Below the pieces are notes generated by a model. The model searched no databases, was not told the DNA's origin, and was given only the letters and a program-made list of their open reading frames with translations. A stretch of 64,000 bases of DNA from Streptomyces acidiscabies (lineage in GTDB: Bacteria > Actinomycetota > Actinomycetes > Streptomycetales > Streptomycetaceae): contig NZ_JAGJBY010000002.1 of NCBI RefSeq assembly GCF_020010905.1, forward strand, positions 3,596,001-3,660,000, in the 5' to 3' direction. This document shows positions 42,400 to 51,672 of the stretch, one piece after another (position 1 is the stretch's first letter; each line of letters begins with the position of its first letter). The position numbers and the translations under genes were made by a program.

Positions 42400-43188
42400 C
42401 TACCTGTACGTGATGTCCGACGTCGCGTACTTGCAGTACGTGCCGTCCGGGCCGGAGCCGTTGGTCGTCGGTTCCTTGCCCGTGTTGTTGCCGATGTACT
42501 TCTGGCAGGGCACGATCTTGCGGCTGCCGTCGCCGACGATGGTGATGCCCCGCAGGGTCGCGCTGTCACCGTAGTTGGTGTTGATGCCGACGAGCTTGCC
42601 GCCGGAGTAGGTCGCCTCGATGGAGTTGAGGTTGACGGTCCGCTTGTACTGCGTCGAGCAGTTGCCGCAGGACCGCACGAAGGTGCCGAAGTTCTGGACG
42701 GCGAAGTTGGACACGTTGAGCGTCCCGGCGCCGTTGAACTGGAACACCTTGTCGCTGGCGGAGCGCGCGCCCCCGCCGGAGACGGTGTAGACGTTGGAGG
42801 AGGACGAGCCCCGGAAGGTCGCGGCGTCCTCGCCGACGTCCTCCCACCAGACGTTCTGGAGTGTGCAGGCGCCCTTGCAGTGGATGCCGTCGGCGGCGGG
42901 CGCCCCGATGATGACGTTCTTCAGGACGGCCCCGGCGGCGAGTTCGAGGATCGGGTCCTGGTCCTCGTTCTGCCCGCCGGTGCCGAGGTCGCCGCTGCCG
43001 TAGAGCCGCTTCATCCCGTAGTCCTTGGTGCCGGAGACCGGGATCGTCGCGGTGACGGCCTGGCTCCCGTTGGCAGACGGCCAGGTCGCCGCCTGCACGG
43101 GTGAGGCCGCGCCGCTAGTCATGATCATGCCAAACGAGAGCGAGAGTGCGGCGAGGCCACTGCCTGCTGCACGCGTTAAAGAGGTCAT
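42400..43188 (-). CDS. Secreted pectate lyase, family PL3
   Basis: The protein has 262 residues. Signal peptide to about 33 ('MTSGAASPVQAAT'). The PL3 beta-helix shows 'NEDQDPILELAAGAVLKNVI', 'GAPAADGIHCKGACTL', 'NVWWEDVGEDAATFRG' (calcium-binding acidic cluster) and 'FVRSCGNCSTQYKRTV'. It cleaves de-esterified homogalacturonan by beta-elimination. ATG 43188. An upstream extension in the same frame has no signal and was not used. Probably co-directional with the PL1 gene 76 bp upstream. Confidence 0.9.
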   Translation of the reverse strand: MTSLTRAAGSGLAALSLSFGMIMTSGAASPVQAATWPSANGSQAVTATIPVSGTKDYGMKRLYGSGDLGTGGQNEDQDPILELAAGAVLKNVIIGAPAADGIHCKGACTLQNVWWEDVGEDAATFRGSSSSNVYTVSGGGARSASDKVFQFNGAGTLNVSNFAVQNFGTFVRSCGNCSTQYKRTVNLNSIEATYSGGKLVGINTNYGDSATLRGITIVGDGSRKIVPCQKYIGNNTGKEPTTNGSGPDGTYCKYATSDITYR

Positions 43189-43264
43189 GTCCCGTGTGCC
43201 TTCTTCCTGTTGGGGAGTGAAACGCCGTGGAAAGAGGGGAGGCGTTCGCGAGGAGTACGAGCCG

Positions 43265-44221
43265 TCAGAGCTTCCCGACCCCCGCCCCCGCCGACACCGA
43301 CGCCACCACGGACGACGCCGGCTCAGCGGTGTACGCATACGGCGGCGCCGTGAACGACCCGGTCCGCGACACCTCGGTCACCGCGCCCCCGAGATCGTTG
43401 CCGCGCAGATTCGCGAACCCGTCGACATCGCTGCTCCGACTCGTCGTCACCGCGATCTTCGTGTTCCGGAAGACGTTGTTCTCGACGAGCATCTGCGCAC
43501 CCATCCGCGAGTGCACGCCGGTCTCCGCGCCGGTGACGTAGTTGTCGTAGAAGTGCCCGGTCCCGAACCGCAGACTGGGGATCCGCGAGTACACGTCGCT
43601 GAACAGGTTGTGGTGGTACGTCACCCTCAAGTGCCCGGTGTCCTCGGCGGAGTTCTTGTCGCTGTGCCCGACGAGCGACCCCTTGAAGTGGTCCTTGAAG
43701 GTGTTCCAGGACACGGTGACGTGGTCCGAGCCGTGATTGATGTCGAGCAGGCCGTCGTAGTGGTCCTTGTCGTGACTGCGGTCGGCGGAGAAGGAGTTGT
43801 GGTCGATCCACACCTTCGTCGAGCGCTGCACCTCGATGCCGTCGGCGGGAGCCAGCGGCTTGCTGATGGCGAGGTTGCGGATCACGACGTTCGTGACGTT
43901 CTTCAGCCGCAGCCCGCCACCGGTGAACCCGGACGACGAACCGACGCCCAGAACCGTCGTGTTGGACCCGACGTCGACCTGACCGCTCAACGTGATCAGG
44001 CCGTTGACCCGCACGACCTTCGAACTACCGCCGGTCACCGCCGACTTGAACGCGTCCAGGGTCGAGACGGTGACCGCCGAGGCGCTGCCGCCACCGGTCG
44101 TCCCGGCGCCGAACCCGACGGGCGAGGACTCTGCCGCCCCGGCAGGGTGGGGGAGGGCGAGGGCAAGCGCCGCCGCCAGTGCGGCCTGTGCGGTCCTGCG
44201 GGCCAGGGGATGCGTACGCAT
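43265..44221 (-). CDS. Secreted pectate lyase, family PL1
   Basis: The protein has 318 residues. Signal peptide to about 29 ('ALPHPAGAA'). Motifs of PL1: 'KVWIDHNSFS', the calcium-binding 'DGLLDINHGSDHVTVSWN', and the catalytic Arg segment 'SRIPSLRFG' (RxPxxR). It cuts polygalacturonate. Together with the PL3 gene downstream it forms a small pectin-degrading unit. A candidate operator TTGTACA...TGAACAA lies 28-47 bp upstream of the start. Confidence 0.93.
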   Translation of the reverse strand: MRTHPLARRTAQAALAAALALALPHPAGAAESSPVGFGAGTTGGGSASAVTVSTLDAFKSAVTGGSSKVVRVNGLITLSGQVDVGSNTTVLGVGSSSGFTGGGLRLKNVTNVVIRNLAISKPLAPADGIEVQRSTKVWIDHNSFSADRSHDKDHYDGLLDINHGSDHVTVSWNTFKDHFKGSLVGHSDKNSAEDTGHLRVTYHHNLFSDVYSRIPSLRFGTGHFYDNYVTGAETGVHSRMGAQMLVENNVFRNTKIAVTTSRSSDVDGFANLRGNDLGGAVTEVSRTGSFTAPPYAYTAEPASSVVASVSAGAGVGKL

Positions 44222-44248
44222 GGGGGGCGTCCCTTCACGAGGGCATGG

Positions 44249-44268
44249 TTGTACATGTCCGTGAACAA
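44249..44268. promoter_or_regulatory. Inverted repeat TTGTACA-N6-TGAACAA upstream of PL1
   Basis: The arms match in 6 of 7 positions. The position, within 50 bp of the PL1 start, suits an operator for a GntR- or IclR-type regulator of pectin catabolism. Confidence 0.4.
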
Positions 44269-44363
44269 AAAACGTGATGTTGAGCGCCAGTGCGAGCGTG
44301 ATGCGGCCTTTGGGGGGAACTAAAGCGCGGCTCGGTCACATCATTGAACGGAACGTAGAGGGC

Positions 44364-44371
44364 AAGCGCTT
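44364..44371. promoter_or_regulatory. LacI-type operator core AAGCGCTT
   Basis: The context GCAAGCGCTTTC has the LacI/CcpA-like form. The same core is at 21894 before the arabinogalactan cluster. Confidence 0.45.
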
Positions 44372-44429
44372 TCTGGTCAACGCCTCGCGCAGAACGGATC
44401 CGGCCGCTCCGAAAGTCCCGAAAGTCGCG

Positions 44430-44443
44430 TGGGAGCGCTTCCA
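44430..44443. promoter_or_regulatory. CebR-like box TGGGAGCGCTTCCA
   Basis: This matches the Streptomyces CebR consensus TGGGAGCGCTCCCA in 13 of 14 positions and lies 120 bp before the CE1-CBM2 start. CebR is the cello-oligosaccharide-responsive repressor, and the target encodes a cellulose-binding enzyme, so the logic fits. Confidence 0.65.
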
Positions 44444-44562
44444 TGGGGTGGCGTGCCCATGCCACCATGCGAATCGGACGACCGCCGAAGCCGCGCCCTG
44501 CCGACGCGACCGAACTCCCCCCGCTGACCCGTCCCCGAGCCGTGACCAGAAGGGACCGATCC

Positions 44563-45852
44563 GTGTCCACCCTCAATTCCCCCCGCACGGCGCTGCGTTC
44601 GGCGCTCACTGCGCTCGTCGTGCTGCTGGCGGCGCTGTTCCTCGCCCCGCCGCCCGCCTCCGCCGCACCCGTGCCGCCCGCGACCTTCACCGAGGTCACC
44701 GGCTTCGGCGCCAACCCCAGCAACCTCCGCATGTGGGCGTACGCGCCGGCCAATGTCAGCGCCCACCCGGCCGTCATCGTCGCCGTGCACTGGTGCGGCG
44801 GCTCCGCGACCGACATCTACAACGGCAGCGAGTACAAGTCCCTCGCCGACCGGTACGGCTTCGTCGTCGTGTACCCGTCGGTGACCCGCGCCAGCAAGTG
44901 CTGGGACGTCTCCTCCCCGCAGGCACTCAAGCGCGGCGGCGGCAGCGACCCCGTCGGCATCAAGTCGATGGTCGACTGGGCGGTCACCAACTACGCCGCC
45001 GACAAGACCAAGATCTTCGTCACCGGCATGTCGTCCGGCGCGATGATGACGAACGTCCTGCTCGGCGACTACCCGGACGTCTTCGCGGCCGGCGCCGCCT
45101 TCGCGGGCGTCCCCTTCGCCTGCTTCGCCACCACGAACGGCTCCGAGTGGAACAGCGACTGCGCGAACGGCACGATCATCCGCACCCCGCAGGCGTGGGG
45201 CGACCTCGTCCGCGGCGCCTACCCCGGCTACACCGGCCCCCGGCCGCGCATGCAGCTGTGGCACGGCACCCAGGACGACACCCTGCGCTACCCCAACTTC
45301 GGCGAGGAGATCAAGCAGTGGACCAACGTCCACGGCCTGACCCAGACCCCGTCCTTCACCGACTCGCCGAACGGCTGGACCCGCACCCGCTACGGCTCCA
45401 CCGGTGACCGGGCCCCCGTCGAGGCGATCAGCGTCCAGACCGGCCATGGCGTGTACGCCGCCGGCATGGGCGCCCGCGTCCTGACCTTCTTCGGCCTCAC
45501 CCCCGACCCCGGCGGCCCCGGCAACCCCAACCCGCCGACCGGGCCCTGCAAGGTGACGTCCAGCGTCAGCGCCTGGAACACCGGCCTCACCAACTCCGTG
45601 ACCATCACCAACACCGCCACCGCCGCGGTCAACGGCTGGCGCCTCGCCTTCACCCTCCCCGCCGGCCAGACCATCACCAGCGGCTGGGGGGCGACGTACG
45701 CGCCCGCCTCCGGCGCGGTGACGGCCACGAACGTGGCGTACAACGCGGCGCTCGCGCCCGGCGCGTCCGTGACCGTCGGCTACCAGGCCAACCACACCGG
45801 CAACTCGGCCGCGCCGAGCGCCTTCACCCTCAACGACACTGCCTGCTCGTAG
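44563..45852 (+). CDS. Secreted CE1-type (acetylxylan) esterase with CBM2
   Basis: The protein has 429 residues from GTG 44563 (AGAAGGGA upstream). Signal peptide to about 35 ('LFLAPPPASA'). The esterase domain has 'AVIVAVHWCGGSATDIYNG', nucleophile S157 in 'GMSSGAMMTN', the acid region 'HGTQDDTLRY' and His in 'QTGHGVYAAG'. A Pro/Gly linker leads to a family 2 cellulose-binding module ('CKVTSSVSAWNTGLTNSVTI', 'VNGWRLAFTLPAGQTITSGW', ending 'FTLNDTACS'). It probably removes acetyl groups from xylan close to cellulose. Confidence 0.9.
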   Translation: MSTLNSPRTALRSALTALVVLLAALFLAPPPASAAPVPPATFTEVTGFGANPSNLRMWAYAPANVSAHPAVIVAVHWCGGSATDIYNGSEYKSLADRYGFVVVYPSVTRASKCWDVSSPQALKRGGGSDPVGIKSMVDWAVTNYAADKTKIFVTGMSSGAMMTNVLLGDYPDVFAAGAAFAGVPFACFATTNGSEWNSDCANGTIIRTPQAWGDLVRGAYPGYTGPRPRMQLWHGTQDDTLRYPNFGEEIKQWTNVHGLTQTPSFTDSPNGWTRTRYGSTGDRAPVEAISVQTGHGVYAAGMGARVLTFFGLTPDPGGPGNPNPPTGPCKVTSSVSAWNTGLTNSVTITNTATAAVNGWRLAFTLPAGQTITSGWGATYAPASGAVTATNVAYNAALAPGASVTVGYQANHTGNSAAPSAFTLNDTACS

Positions 45853-45871
45853 AGTTGACAGGACGTCAAGA

Positions 45872-45899
45872 AGCCGGGGGGTCCTGTGACTTCCCGGCT
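45872..45899. terminator. Weak hairpin between esterase and permease genes
   Basis: AGCCGGG (45872-45878) pairs with CCCGGCT (45893-45899) between the convergent stops. Confidence 0.45.
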
Positions 45900-45913
45900 C
45901 CGTCCTCTGGACG

Positions 45914-47239
45914 TCAGCTTTCTGCCTGCGCGGCGACCGGTGAACTCGCCTTCGAGGGAAGGTGGTTGAAGAGCAGGTTCAGGACGATCGCCGTCAGGCA
46001 CCCCGCGCTGATCCCGCTGTTCATGACCGTCTGGAACCAGTCGGGGAACTTCGCGTAGACCGTCGGCACCCCGACCGGCAGCAACCCCACCGCGACCGAC
46101 ACGGCGACGACGGTCAGGTTGTGGTTGTCGCGGAAGTCCACCCCGGCCAGCGTGCGCAGACCGCTCGCCGCGACCGTCCCGAACATCGCGAGCCCCGCTC
46201 CGCCCAGCACGGGCGCCGGTACGGCGGCGACCACCGCGCCCAGCTTGGGCAGCAGCCCGAGGACGACGAGCATCCCGCCCGCAGCCGCGACGACCCACCG
46301 GCTGCGCACCCGCGTCATCCCGACCAGCCCCACGTTCTGCGCGTACGCCGTGTACGGGAACGTGTTGAACACCCCGCCGAGGACGGTCGACAGGCCGTCC
46401 GCGCGCAGCCCGTCCGCGAGCGAACTCTCCTTCACCTCACGGCCGGTGAGCTCGCCGACCGCGATCAGGTCGCCGGTCGTCTCGGTCATCGTCACCACGG
46501 CCACGACCAGCATCGAGATGATCGCCGACGCCTCGAACACCGGCGCCCCGAAGTGGAACGGCGTACTGATCCCGACCCAGTCCGCGTCCCCGACCCCGCC
46601 GAAGTCCGTGAACCCGAACGGGACGGCGACCGCGAGCCCGACGACGATCCCGGCGAGCACAGCGACCCGGCTCAGGAAAGGCGGCCCGAACCGCTGGACG
46701 AGCAGGACGACCGCGAGGACGAACGCGGCCAGCCCGATGTTCTTCGGCGCCCCGAAGTCCGCCGAACCGACCCCGCCCGCAGCCCAGTTGCCCGCGACCG
46801 GCAGCAGCGACAGGCCGATGACGAGGATCACCGTCCCGGTCACCAGCGGCGGGAAGAACCGCAGCAGCTTCCCGAACACCGGTGCCAGCAGCATGATCGC
46901 GAGCCCCGCCACGATCACCGAGCCGTAGATCGCGGGGAGTCCACCTCCCGTCGTACCGATCAGCACCATCGGTGACACCGCCGCGAACGTACAGCCCTGC
47001 ATGATCGGCAGCCGTACGCCGAACCGCCAGAACCCCACGCACTGGATCAGCGTCGCGATCCCGCACACCAGGAGGTCGGCGGTGATCAGGTACGCCAGGT
47101 CGGCCGCCGAGAGCTTCATCGCGCCGCCGACGATCAGCGGGACGGCGACCGCACCCGCGTACATCGCGAGGACGTGCTGGAGGCCGAAGGCGGCCAGGTG
47201 ACGTATCGGCGGCACCTCGTCGACGGGGTGGACGGTCAT
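45914..47239 (-). CDS. NCS2-family xanthine/uracil permease
   Basis: The protein has 441 residues with 12-14 hydrophobic segments. The NAT/NCS2 signature 'QNVGLVGMT' is present, with 'VVTMTETTGDLIAVGELTGR' in TM8 and 'LPIMQGCTFAAVSPMVLIG' near the N-terminus. It is a proton-coupled importer of a purine base (xanthine or urate more likely than uracil, by general resemblance). ATG 47239 has AGGAG upstream. No purine catabolic gene is adjacent. Confidence 0.9.
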   Translation of the reverse strand: MTVHPVDEVPPIRHLAAFGLQHVLAMYAGAVAVPLIVGGAMKLSAADLAYLITADLLVCGIATLIQCVGFWRFGVRLPIMQGCTFAAVSPMVLIGTTGGGLPAIYGSVIVAGLAIMLLAPVFGKLLRFFPPLVTGTVILVIGLSLLPVAGNWAAGGVGSADFGAPKNIGLAAFVLAVVLLVQRFGPPFLSRVAVLAGIVVGLAVAVPFGFTDFGGVGDADWVGISTPFHFGAPVFEASAIISMLVVAVVTMTETTGDLIAVGELTGREVKESSLADGLRADGLSTVLGGVFNTFPYTAYAQNVGLVGMTRVRSRWVVAAAGGMLVVLGLLPKLGAVVAAVPAPVLGGAGLAMFGTVAASGLRTLAGVDFRDNHNLTVVAVSVAVGLLPVGVPTVYAKFPDWFQTVMNSGISAGCLTAIVLNLLFNHLPSKASSPVAAQAES

Positions 47240-47355
47240 GTGCGCTCCTGAGCGGAAGGGGACGGAAAGCGGCAGGATGTGACCGTAGGACGGTTGAACA
47301 GATTGTTGATTTCCGGGGTGTTGCCGCTCTGTATCCCGCGTATCAGGTGCCGGTA

Positions 47356-48687
47356 TCAGGCGCTGGGGGACGCCGCCGCCCGCAGCGCCGCCCAGTCCGG
47401 CAGCTTCACCACGCCCCGCCCGAGCGACGCACCCCACGCGGCCTCCGCCCGCTCGATCGCCCGCCACCCCTCCCACCCGACCGGCTCCACGCCGTCCGCC
47501 CTCAACAGCGGCAACGGATCAGGGAGTTGATGATCCGTCACATCGGCTAGCAGCGACAGCGCCGTCTCCTTCGCGCACGGCCGGTTCGTCCCGATCACCC
47601 CCGTCGGCCCCCGCTTGATCCACCCCGCCACGTACTCACCCGGAGATACGACCCCGTCCCGCAGCACCCGCCCGGCCCTGTGCGGTACCGTCCCGAGCGC
47701 GTCGTCGAACGGCAGCCCCGCCAGCGGCACCCCGCGATACCCGACCGACCGCAGCACCAACTCGGCCCGGATCTCCTCGAATTGCCCCGTGCCCCGCACA
47801 CCCCCGCTCCCGTCGGGCCGCGTCCGCTCGAACCGCACGGCCCCCACCCGCCCCCGCGCATCGGGCAGCAGCGCGACCGGCCGCAGGAAGAAACGCAGCC
47901 GGATACGGCGGCTCGCCGCGCCCGCGCCGGAAACCGCCCACCCCCGCAGCGCCGCCACGTTCCGCCGCTGGGCCGCCGCCAGCCCGGACGGGTCGACGTA
48001 CCCCGGATCGAGCGCCAACTCCCGTTCGTCCAACGAGACTTCGACCCCCGGCAGGCTCCCCAGCTCCCGTAGCTCCTTCGTCGTGAACCGTGCCTGCGAA
48101 GGGCCGCGCCGGCCCACCATGTGCACCTTGCGCACCCCGCTGTCCGCCAGCGCGAGCAGCGCCGACTGAGGCATGTCGGTCGGGCTCAGCTCCGCTTCGC
48201 CGCGCGCCAGGATGCGCGTCACGTCCACCGCGACGTTCCCCACCCCGATCACGACGGCCGAGCGGACGCCGGTCAGGAAGCCGTCGGCGACGGCGTCGGG
48301 GTGCGCGCTGTACCAGGACACGAACTCCGTCGCCGACCAGCTTCCCGGCAGCTCCTCCCCGTCGATCCCGAGCCGCCGGTCGGTCGCCGCGCCGACGCAG
48401 TACACGACGGCGTCGTACATCTGGCGCAGTCGTACGACCGTCACGCCGGACGGGCCGACCTCGACGCCGCCCAGGAAGCGGACCCGGTCGTGCTCCAGGA
48501 CCGTCCGCAGGGTGTTCTGGAGGGACTTGATCTTCTCGTGGTCGGGGGCGACGCCGTAGCGGACGAGGCCGTACGGGCACGGCAGGCGGTCCAGGACGTC
48601 GACGACGACCTCGGGATCGCGCTCCACCAGGGACTGGGCGGTGTAGACCCCGCTCGGCCCGGAACCGACGACGGCGACTCGCAGCAC
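47356..48687 (-). CDS. fprA: FprA-type ferredoxin/adrenodoxin-NADP+ reductase
   Basis: The protein has 443 residues from GTG 48687 (GAGGAG upstream). The FAD Rossmann motif 'VAVVGSGPSGVYTAQSL' opens the protein. 'PCPYGLVRYGVAPDHEKIK' and the NADP motif 'VIGVGNVAVDVTRIL' follow, then the family's 'GRRGPSQARFTTKELREL' and 'GWIKRGPTGVIGTN'. It passes electrons from NADPH to ferredoxin, typically serving P450s or other ferredoxin-dependent enzymes. None is in the window. Confidence 0.93.
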   Translation of the reverse strand: MLRVAVVGSGPSGVYTAQSLVERDPEVVVDVLDRLPCPYGLVRYGVAPDHEKIKSLQNTLRTVLEHDRVRFLGGVEVGPSGVTVVRLRQMYDAVVYCVGAATDRRLGIDGEELPGSWSATEFVSWYSAHPDAVADGFLTGVRSAVVIGVGNVAVDVTRILARGEAELSPTDMPQSALLALADSGVRKVHMVGRRGPSQARFTTKELRELGSLPGVEVSLDERELALDPGYVDPSGLAAAQRRNVAALRGWAVSGAGAASRRIRLRFFLRPVALLPDARGRVGAVRFERTRPDGSGGVRGTGQFEEIRAELVLRSVGYRGVPLAGLPFDDALGTVPHRAGRVLRDGVVSPGEYVAGWIKRGPTGVIGTNRPCAKETALSLLADVTDHQLPDPLPLLRADGVEPVGWEGWRAIERAEAAWGASLGRGVVKLPDWAALRAAASPSA

Positions 48688-48813
48688 GCGCAACTCCTCA
48701 CGCGGGGGAGGTCTCCAGGATGGCACCGGGCGGGCTGCGCTGTCAGGGTGCCGGGCCGGACCGGTGTGCGTGTCTGTTCGTATGGAAAGTGATGATGCGG
48801 TTACGTTGCGTGT

Positions 48814-49320
48814 GTGCTAGAAGCATCTTTTCTTAATCTTTCTGATCGCCCCGCCGAGGACGCCGAGGTGTCCGTGTGGCCCGCGTGGGAAGTGCGGGAG
48901 AGCGGCGGCGCGACCGCCTGGTACACCGTCCGCCTGGCCTTCCCCGACCGCGCGTGGGTCGAGGTCCTCGCGGTGGTCTGCGGCGGCGACGTCTCCATCG
49001 AGGACGTCAAGGCCCAGCCCGCGCTGTCCCTCGTCGACCTGACCGTCCTCGCCGACTGGATCGAGGGCCCGCTCTTCGAGATGTGCGGCGGGGAGGGCGG
49101 CGAAGGACACACCGGCCCGAGCCGCGCCCGCCCCGCCTGGCCGCCCGGCGCGGAGGGCCACCGGCTCGTCGCCCGGGAGTACCGGGCCGCCCAGGAGGAG
49201 GGCGCCGACCCGGTCCTCGCCGTGATGGGCGCGACCGGCCACAGCAGGCGCCGTTCACTGGGGCTCATCGCGCAGGCGCGGGACGCCGGATTCCTGACGC
49301 CTCGTCATATCAGGCCCTGA
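48814..49320 (+). CDS. DUF6214 family protein
   Basis: The protein has 168 residues. 'VSVWPAWEVRESGGATAWYTVRLAFPDRAWVEVLA' runs across residues 20-55. The C-terminal 'EYRAAQEEGADPVLAVMGATGHSRRRSLGLIAQARDAGFL' resembles a helical segment where such proteins may contact DNA or partners. Streptomyces-restricted family of unknown function. GTG start. Confidence 0.7.
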   Translation: MLEASFLNLSDRPAEDAEVSVWPAWEVRESGGATAWYTVRLAFPDRAWVEVLAVVCGGDVSIEDVKAQPALSLVDLTVLADWIEGPLFEMCGGEGGEGHTGPSRARPAWPPGAEGHRLVAREYRAAQEEGADPVLAVMGATGHSRRRSLGLIAQARDAGFLTPRHIRP

Positions 49321-49339
49321 GCGCGTCAGTTGACGCCGG

Positions 49340-49987
49340 TCACTGGAGCATCGTGCGCATCCGGGCGATCTCACTGGCCTGTTGGGCGACGACGTCGTCC
49401 GCCATCTCCTCCGCCTGGATGTTGTTCCCCTGTGCCTTGACGTCCGTCGCCATGGTGATCGCCCCCTCGTGGTGGGTGATCATCAGGGTGAGGAAGAGCT
49501 TGTCGAACGCCGCGCCCTTCTTGCCGCGCAGCTCGGCTAGTTGGGCGTCCGTCGCCATCCCCGGCATCGCCGCGTGGCCCGCATGCCCCTGCGCCTGCTG
49601 GGGTTTCTTGTGGGACGTCAGCCAGTCCCGCATCATCTCGATCTCGGGCTTCTGCGCCGCCGCGATCCGCTCCGCGAGCCCCTTCACGGCCGCCGACCCG
49701 GCGCGGTCCGGGGTGAGTGCGGTCATCTCCAGCGCCTGCGCGTGATGGACGATCATCATCTGCGCGTACGACACGTCCGCCGTGTTGGGCGAGTCGTCCT
49801 GCGCCCGGTGTTCGGCCGCCTCCTCGGCGGACATCGTCCGGTTCGCCTCACCCGGCATCCCCGGCACGAGCACCGTCGGACCCCCGCTGCGCGCCGCCTT
49901 CGGCTCGTCGTCCGACCCCGAGTCGCAGCCGGCCAGAGCGAGCGCCACCAGTGCGGCGGCGACCACGGACGCGCGGCGAGAGCGCAC
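49340..49987 (-). CDS. DUF305 lipoprotein
   Basis: The protein has 215 residues from GTG 49987. The signal peptide ends in lipobox 'LALAGC' (Cys about 21). DUF305 has two similar four-helix-like halves rich in Met and His: 'DVSYAQMMIVHHAQALEMT' and 'FDKLFLTLMITHHEGAITMA', suggesting metal (copper) binding. It diverges from the LVIVD-repeat gene, an arrangement I recall in other streptomycetes. The two products would meet outside the membrane. Confidence 0.9.
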   Translation of the reverse strand: MRSRRASVVAAALVALALAGCDSGSDDEPKAARSGGPTVLVPGMPGEANRTMSAEEAAEHRAQDDSPNTADVSYAQMMIVHHAQALEMTALTPDRAGSAAVKGLAERIAAAQKPEIEMMRDWLTSHKKPQQAQGHAGHAAMPGMATDAQLAELRGKKGAAFDKLFLTLMITHHEGAITMATDVKAQGNNIQAEEMADDVVAQQASEIARMRTMLQ

Positions 49988-50166
49988 AAGGACCTCCAGT
50001 TGCAGGCGAGTTGGAACAGCTGTGACCGTCCTAGCACGGATCTGTGCCCCGCTGATCGAAAAGTTATGTGACGAGCTTGTTGCCGTCTGTTGGTGTGGGC
50101 ATGACTAAGACGATACTTCGGGGACTGCGAACCGTTCCGTGAGGAACGGCGACGAGGGAGGACACA

Positions 50167-51672
50167 GTGATCCTGTTGAAGGAGCCCCGAACGCGGCGCA
50201 GACGACTGGGAGTTCTGGTCGGTGTGATCGGACTGCTGGCCACGCTGCTCACCGCCGCCCCGGCGCTCGCGATCCCCGACCCCGGGGATACGCCCGCCGC
50301 GGAGCGCAAGGTGTCCCAGAGCGACCGGGCCGAGGTCGCCGAGGCGATAGCCGCCGGGGAGATACCCGGCGTCGGCGAGATCGTCCACTCGGCCAACATC
50401 AAGCACCTCGCCAACGTCCCCAAGGACGTGCTGCGCGACAAGAACTCCGACCTCGCCTTCCAGGGCAGGTACGCGTTCGCCGGGAACTACGACGGCTTCC
50501 GCATCTTCGACATCAGCAACCCGAAGGCCCCGAGGACCGTCGCCCAGGTACTGTGCCCCGGCTCGCAGAACGACGTCACCGTCGAGGGCGACCTGCTGTT
50601 CCTGTCCACGGACTCCTCGCGCAGCGACGCGAGTTGCAACTCCACCACCCAGCCGGCGACCGAGAAGTCGTCCTGGGAGGGCATGAAGATCTTCGACATC
50701 AGCGACAAGCGCAACCCCGAGTACATCGCCGCCGTGGAGACCCCCTGCGGCTCGCACACCCACACCCTGGTGCCCGAGCGCAGGAACATCTACCTCTACG
50801 TCTCCTCGTACTCGCCGAACGCGACGTACCCGGACTGCCAGCCCCCGCACGACGGCATCTCCATCATCAAGGTGCCGCGCAACGCCCCTGAAAAAGCGGC
50901 CATGTTGAACTTCACCGTGCTCTTCCCCGGTGAGGGCCCCGACGGCGGCGGCAACCCCGGCTCGCCCACCAACCCCGGCGTCGCCAAGACCACCGGCTGC
51001 CACGACCTCACCGCCCTGCCCGAGCTGGACCTCGCGGCCGGCGCCTGCATGGGCGACGGCATCCTGATGTCCATCAAGGACCCGGAGCGGCCGAAGATCA
51101 TCGACCAGGTCCAGGACAACGTCAACTTCGCGTTCTGGCACTCGGCGACCTTCAACCAGAAGGCCAACAAGGTCGTGTTCACCGACGAGTTGGGCGGCGG
51201 CGGGGCGGCCACCTGCAACGCCGAGATCGGCCCGAACCGCGGCGCCGACGGCATCTACGACATCGTCGGCAAGGGCGAGAAGCGCAAACTCGTCTTCCGC
51301 AGCTACTACAAGATCCCCCGCCACCAGGCGAGCACCGAGAACTGCGTCGCCCACAACGGCTCGCTGATCCCGGTCAAGGGCCGCGACCTCATGGTCCAGG
51401 CCTGGTACCAAGGAGGCGTCTCCGTCTGGGAGTTCACCGACTCCAGCCGGCCCAGGGAGATCGCCTACTTCGAGCGCGGCCCCGACAACGCCACGACCCT
51501 CACCAGCGGCGGCTCGTGGTCCGCGTACTACTACAACGGCTACATCTACTCGAACGACATCAGCAACGGCTTCGACGTCCTCAGGATCGACGACTGGCGC
51601 ACGGATCCGGCCAAGTGGGTGCGGCTGGACCAGCTCAACGTCCAGACGCAGCCGGACTATTTCGGCTGGTGA
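50167..51672 (+). CDS. Secreted LVIVD-repeat beta-propeller protein
   Basis: The protein has 501 residues from GTG 50167 (GAGGGAGG just upstream). Signal peptide to about 36 ('TAAPALA'). LVIVD-type blades: 'DGFRIFDISNPKAPRTVAQV', 'EGMKIFDISDKRNPEYIAAV', 'HDGISIIKV', 'ILMSIKDPERPKIIDQV' and 'GVSVWEFTDSSRPREIAYFE'. It keeps conserved Cys pairs and His residues ('CGSHTHTLVP', 'FWHSATFN', 'CVAHNGSL') that could bind metal. Function unknown. Its 3' end overlaps the convergent TetR gene by 16 bp. Confidence 0.88.
   Translation: MILLKEPRTRRRRLGVLVGVIGLLATLLTAAPALAIPDPGDTPAAERKVSQSDRAEVAEAIAAGEIPGVGEIVHSANIKHLANVPKDVLRDKNSDLAFQGRYAFAGNYDGFRIFDISNPKAPRTVAQVLCPGSQNDVTVEGDLLFLSTDSSRSDASCNSTTQPATEKSSWEGMKIFDISDKRNPEYIAAVETPCGSHTHTLVPERRNIYLYVSSYSPNATYPDCQPPHDGISIIKVPRNAPEKAAMLNFTVLFPGEGPDGGGNPGSPTNPGVAKTTGCHDLTALPELDLAAGACMGDGILMSIKDPERPKIIDQVQDNVNFAFWHSATFNQKANKVVFTDELGGGGAATCNAEIGPNRGADGIYDIVGKGEKRKLVFRSYYKIPRHQASTENCVAHNGSLIPVKGRDLMVQAWYQGGVSVWEFTDSSRPREIAYFERGPDNATTLTSGGSWSAYYYNGYIYSNDISNGFDVLRIDDWRTDPAKWVRLDQLNVQTQPDYFGW

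Larger units (their letters stand above)
44222..44562. other. 341-bp divergent control region for the PL1 and CE1-CBM2 genes
   Basis: No gene is seen. The stretch is AT-richer than its surroundings and holds three candidate operators (listed separately). These suggest control by several sugar-responsive regulators. Confidence 0.5.
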
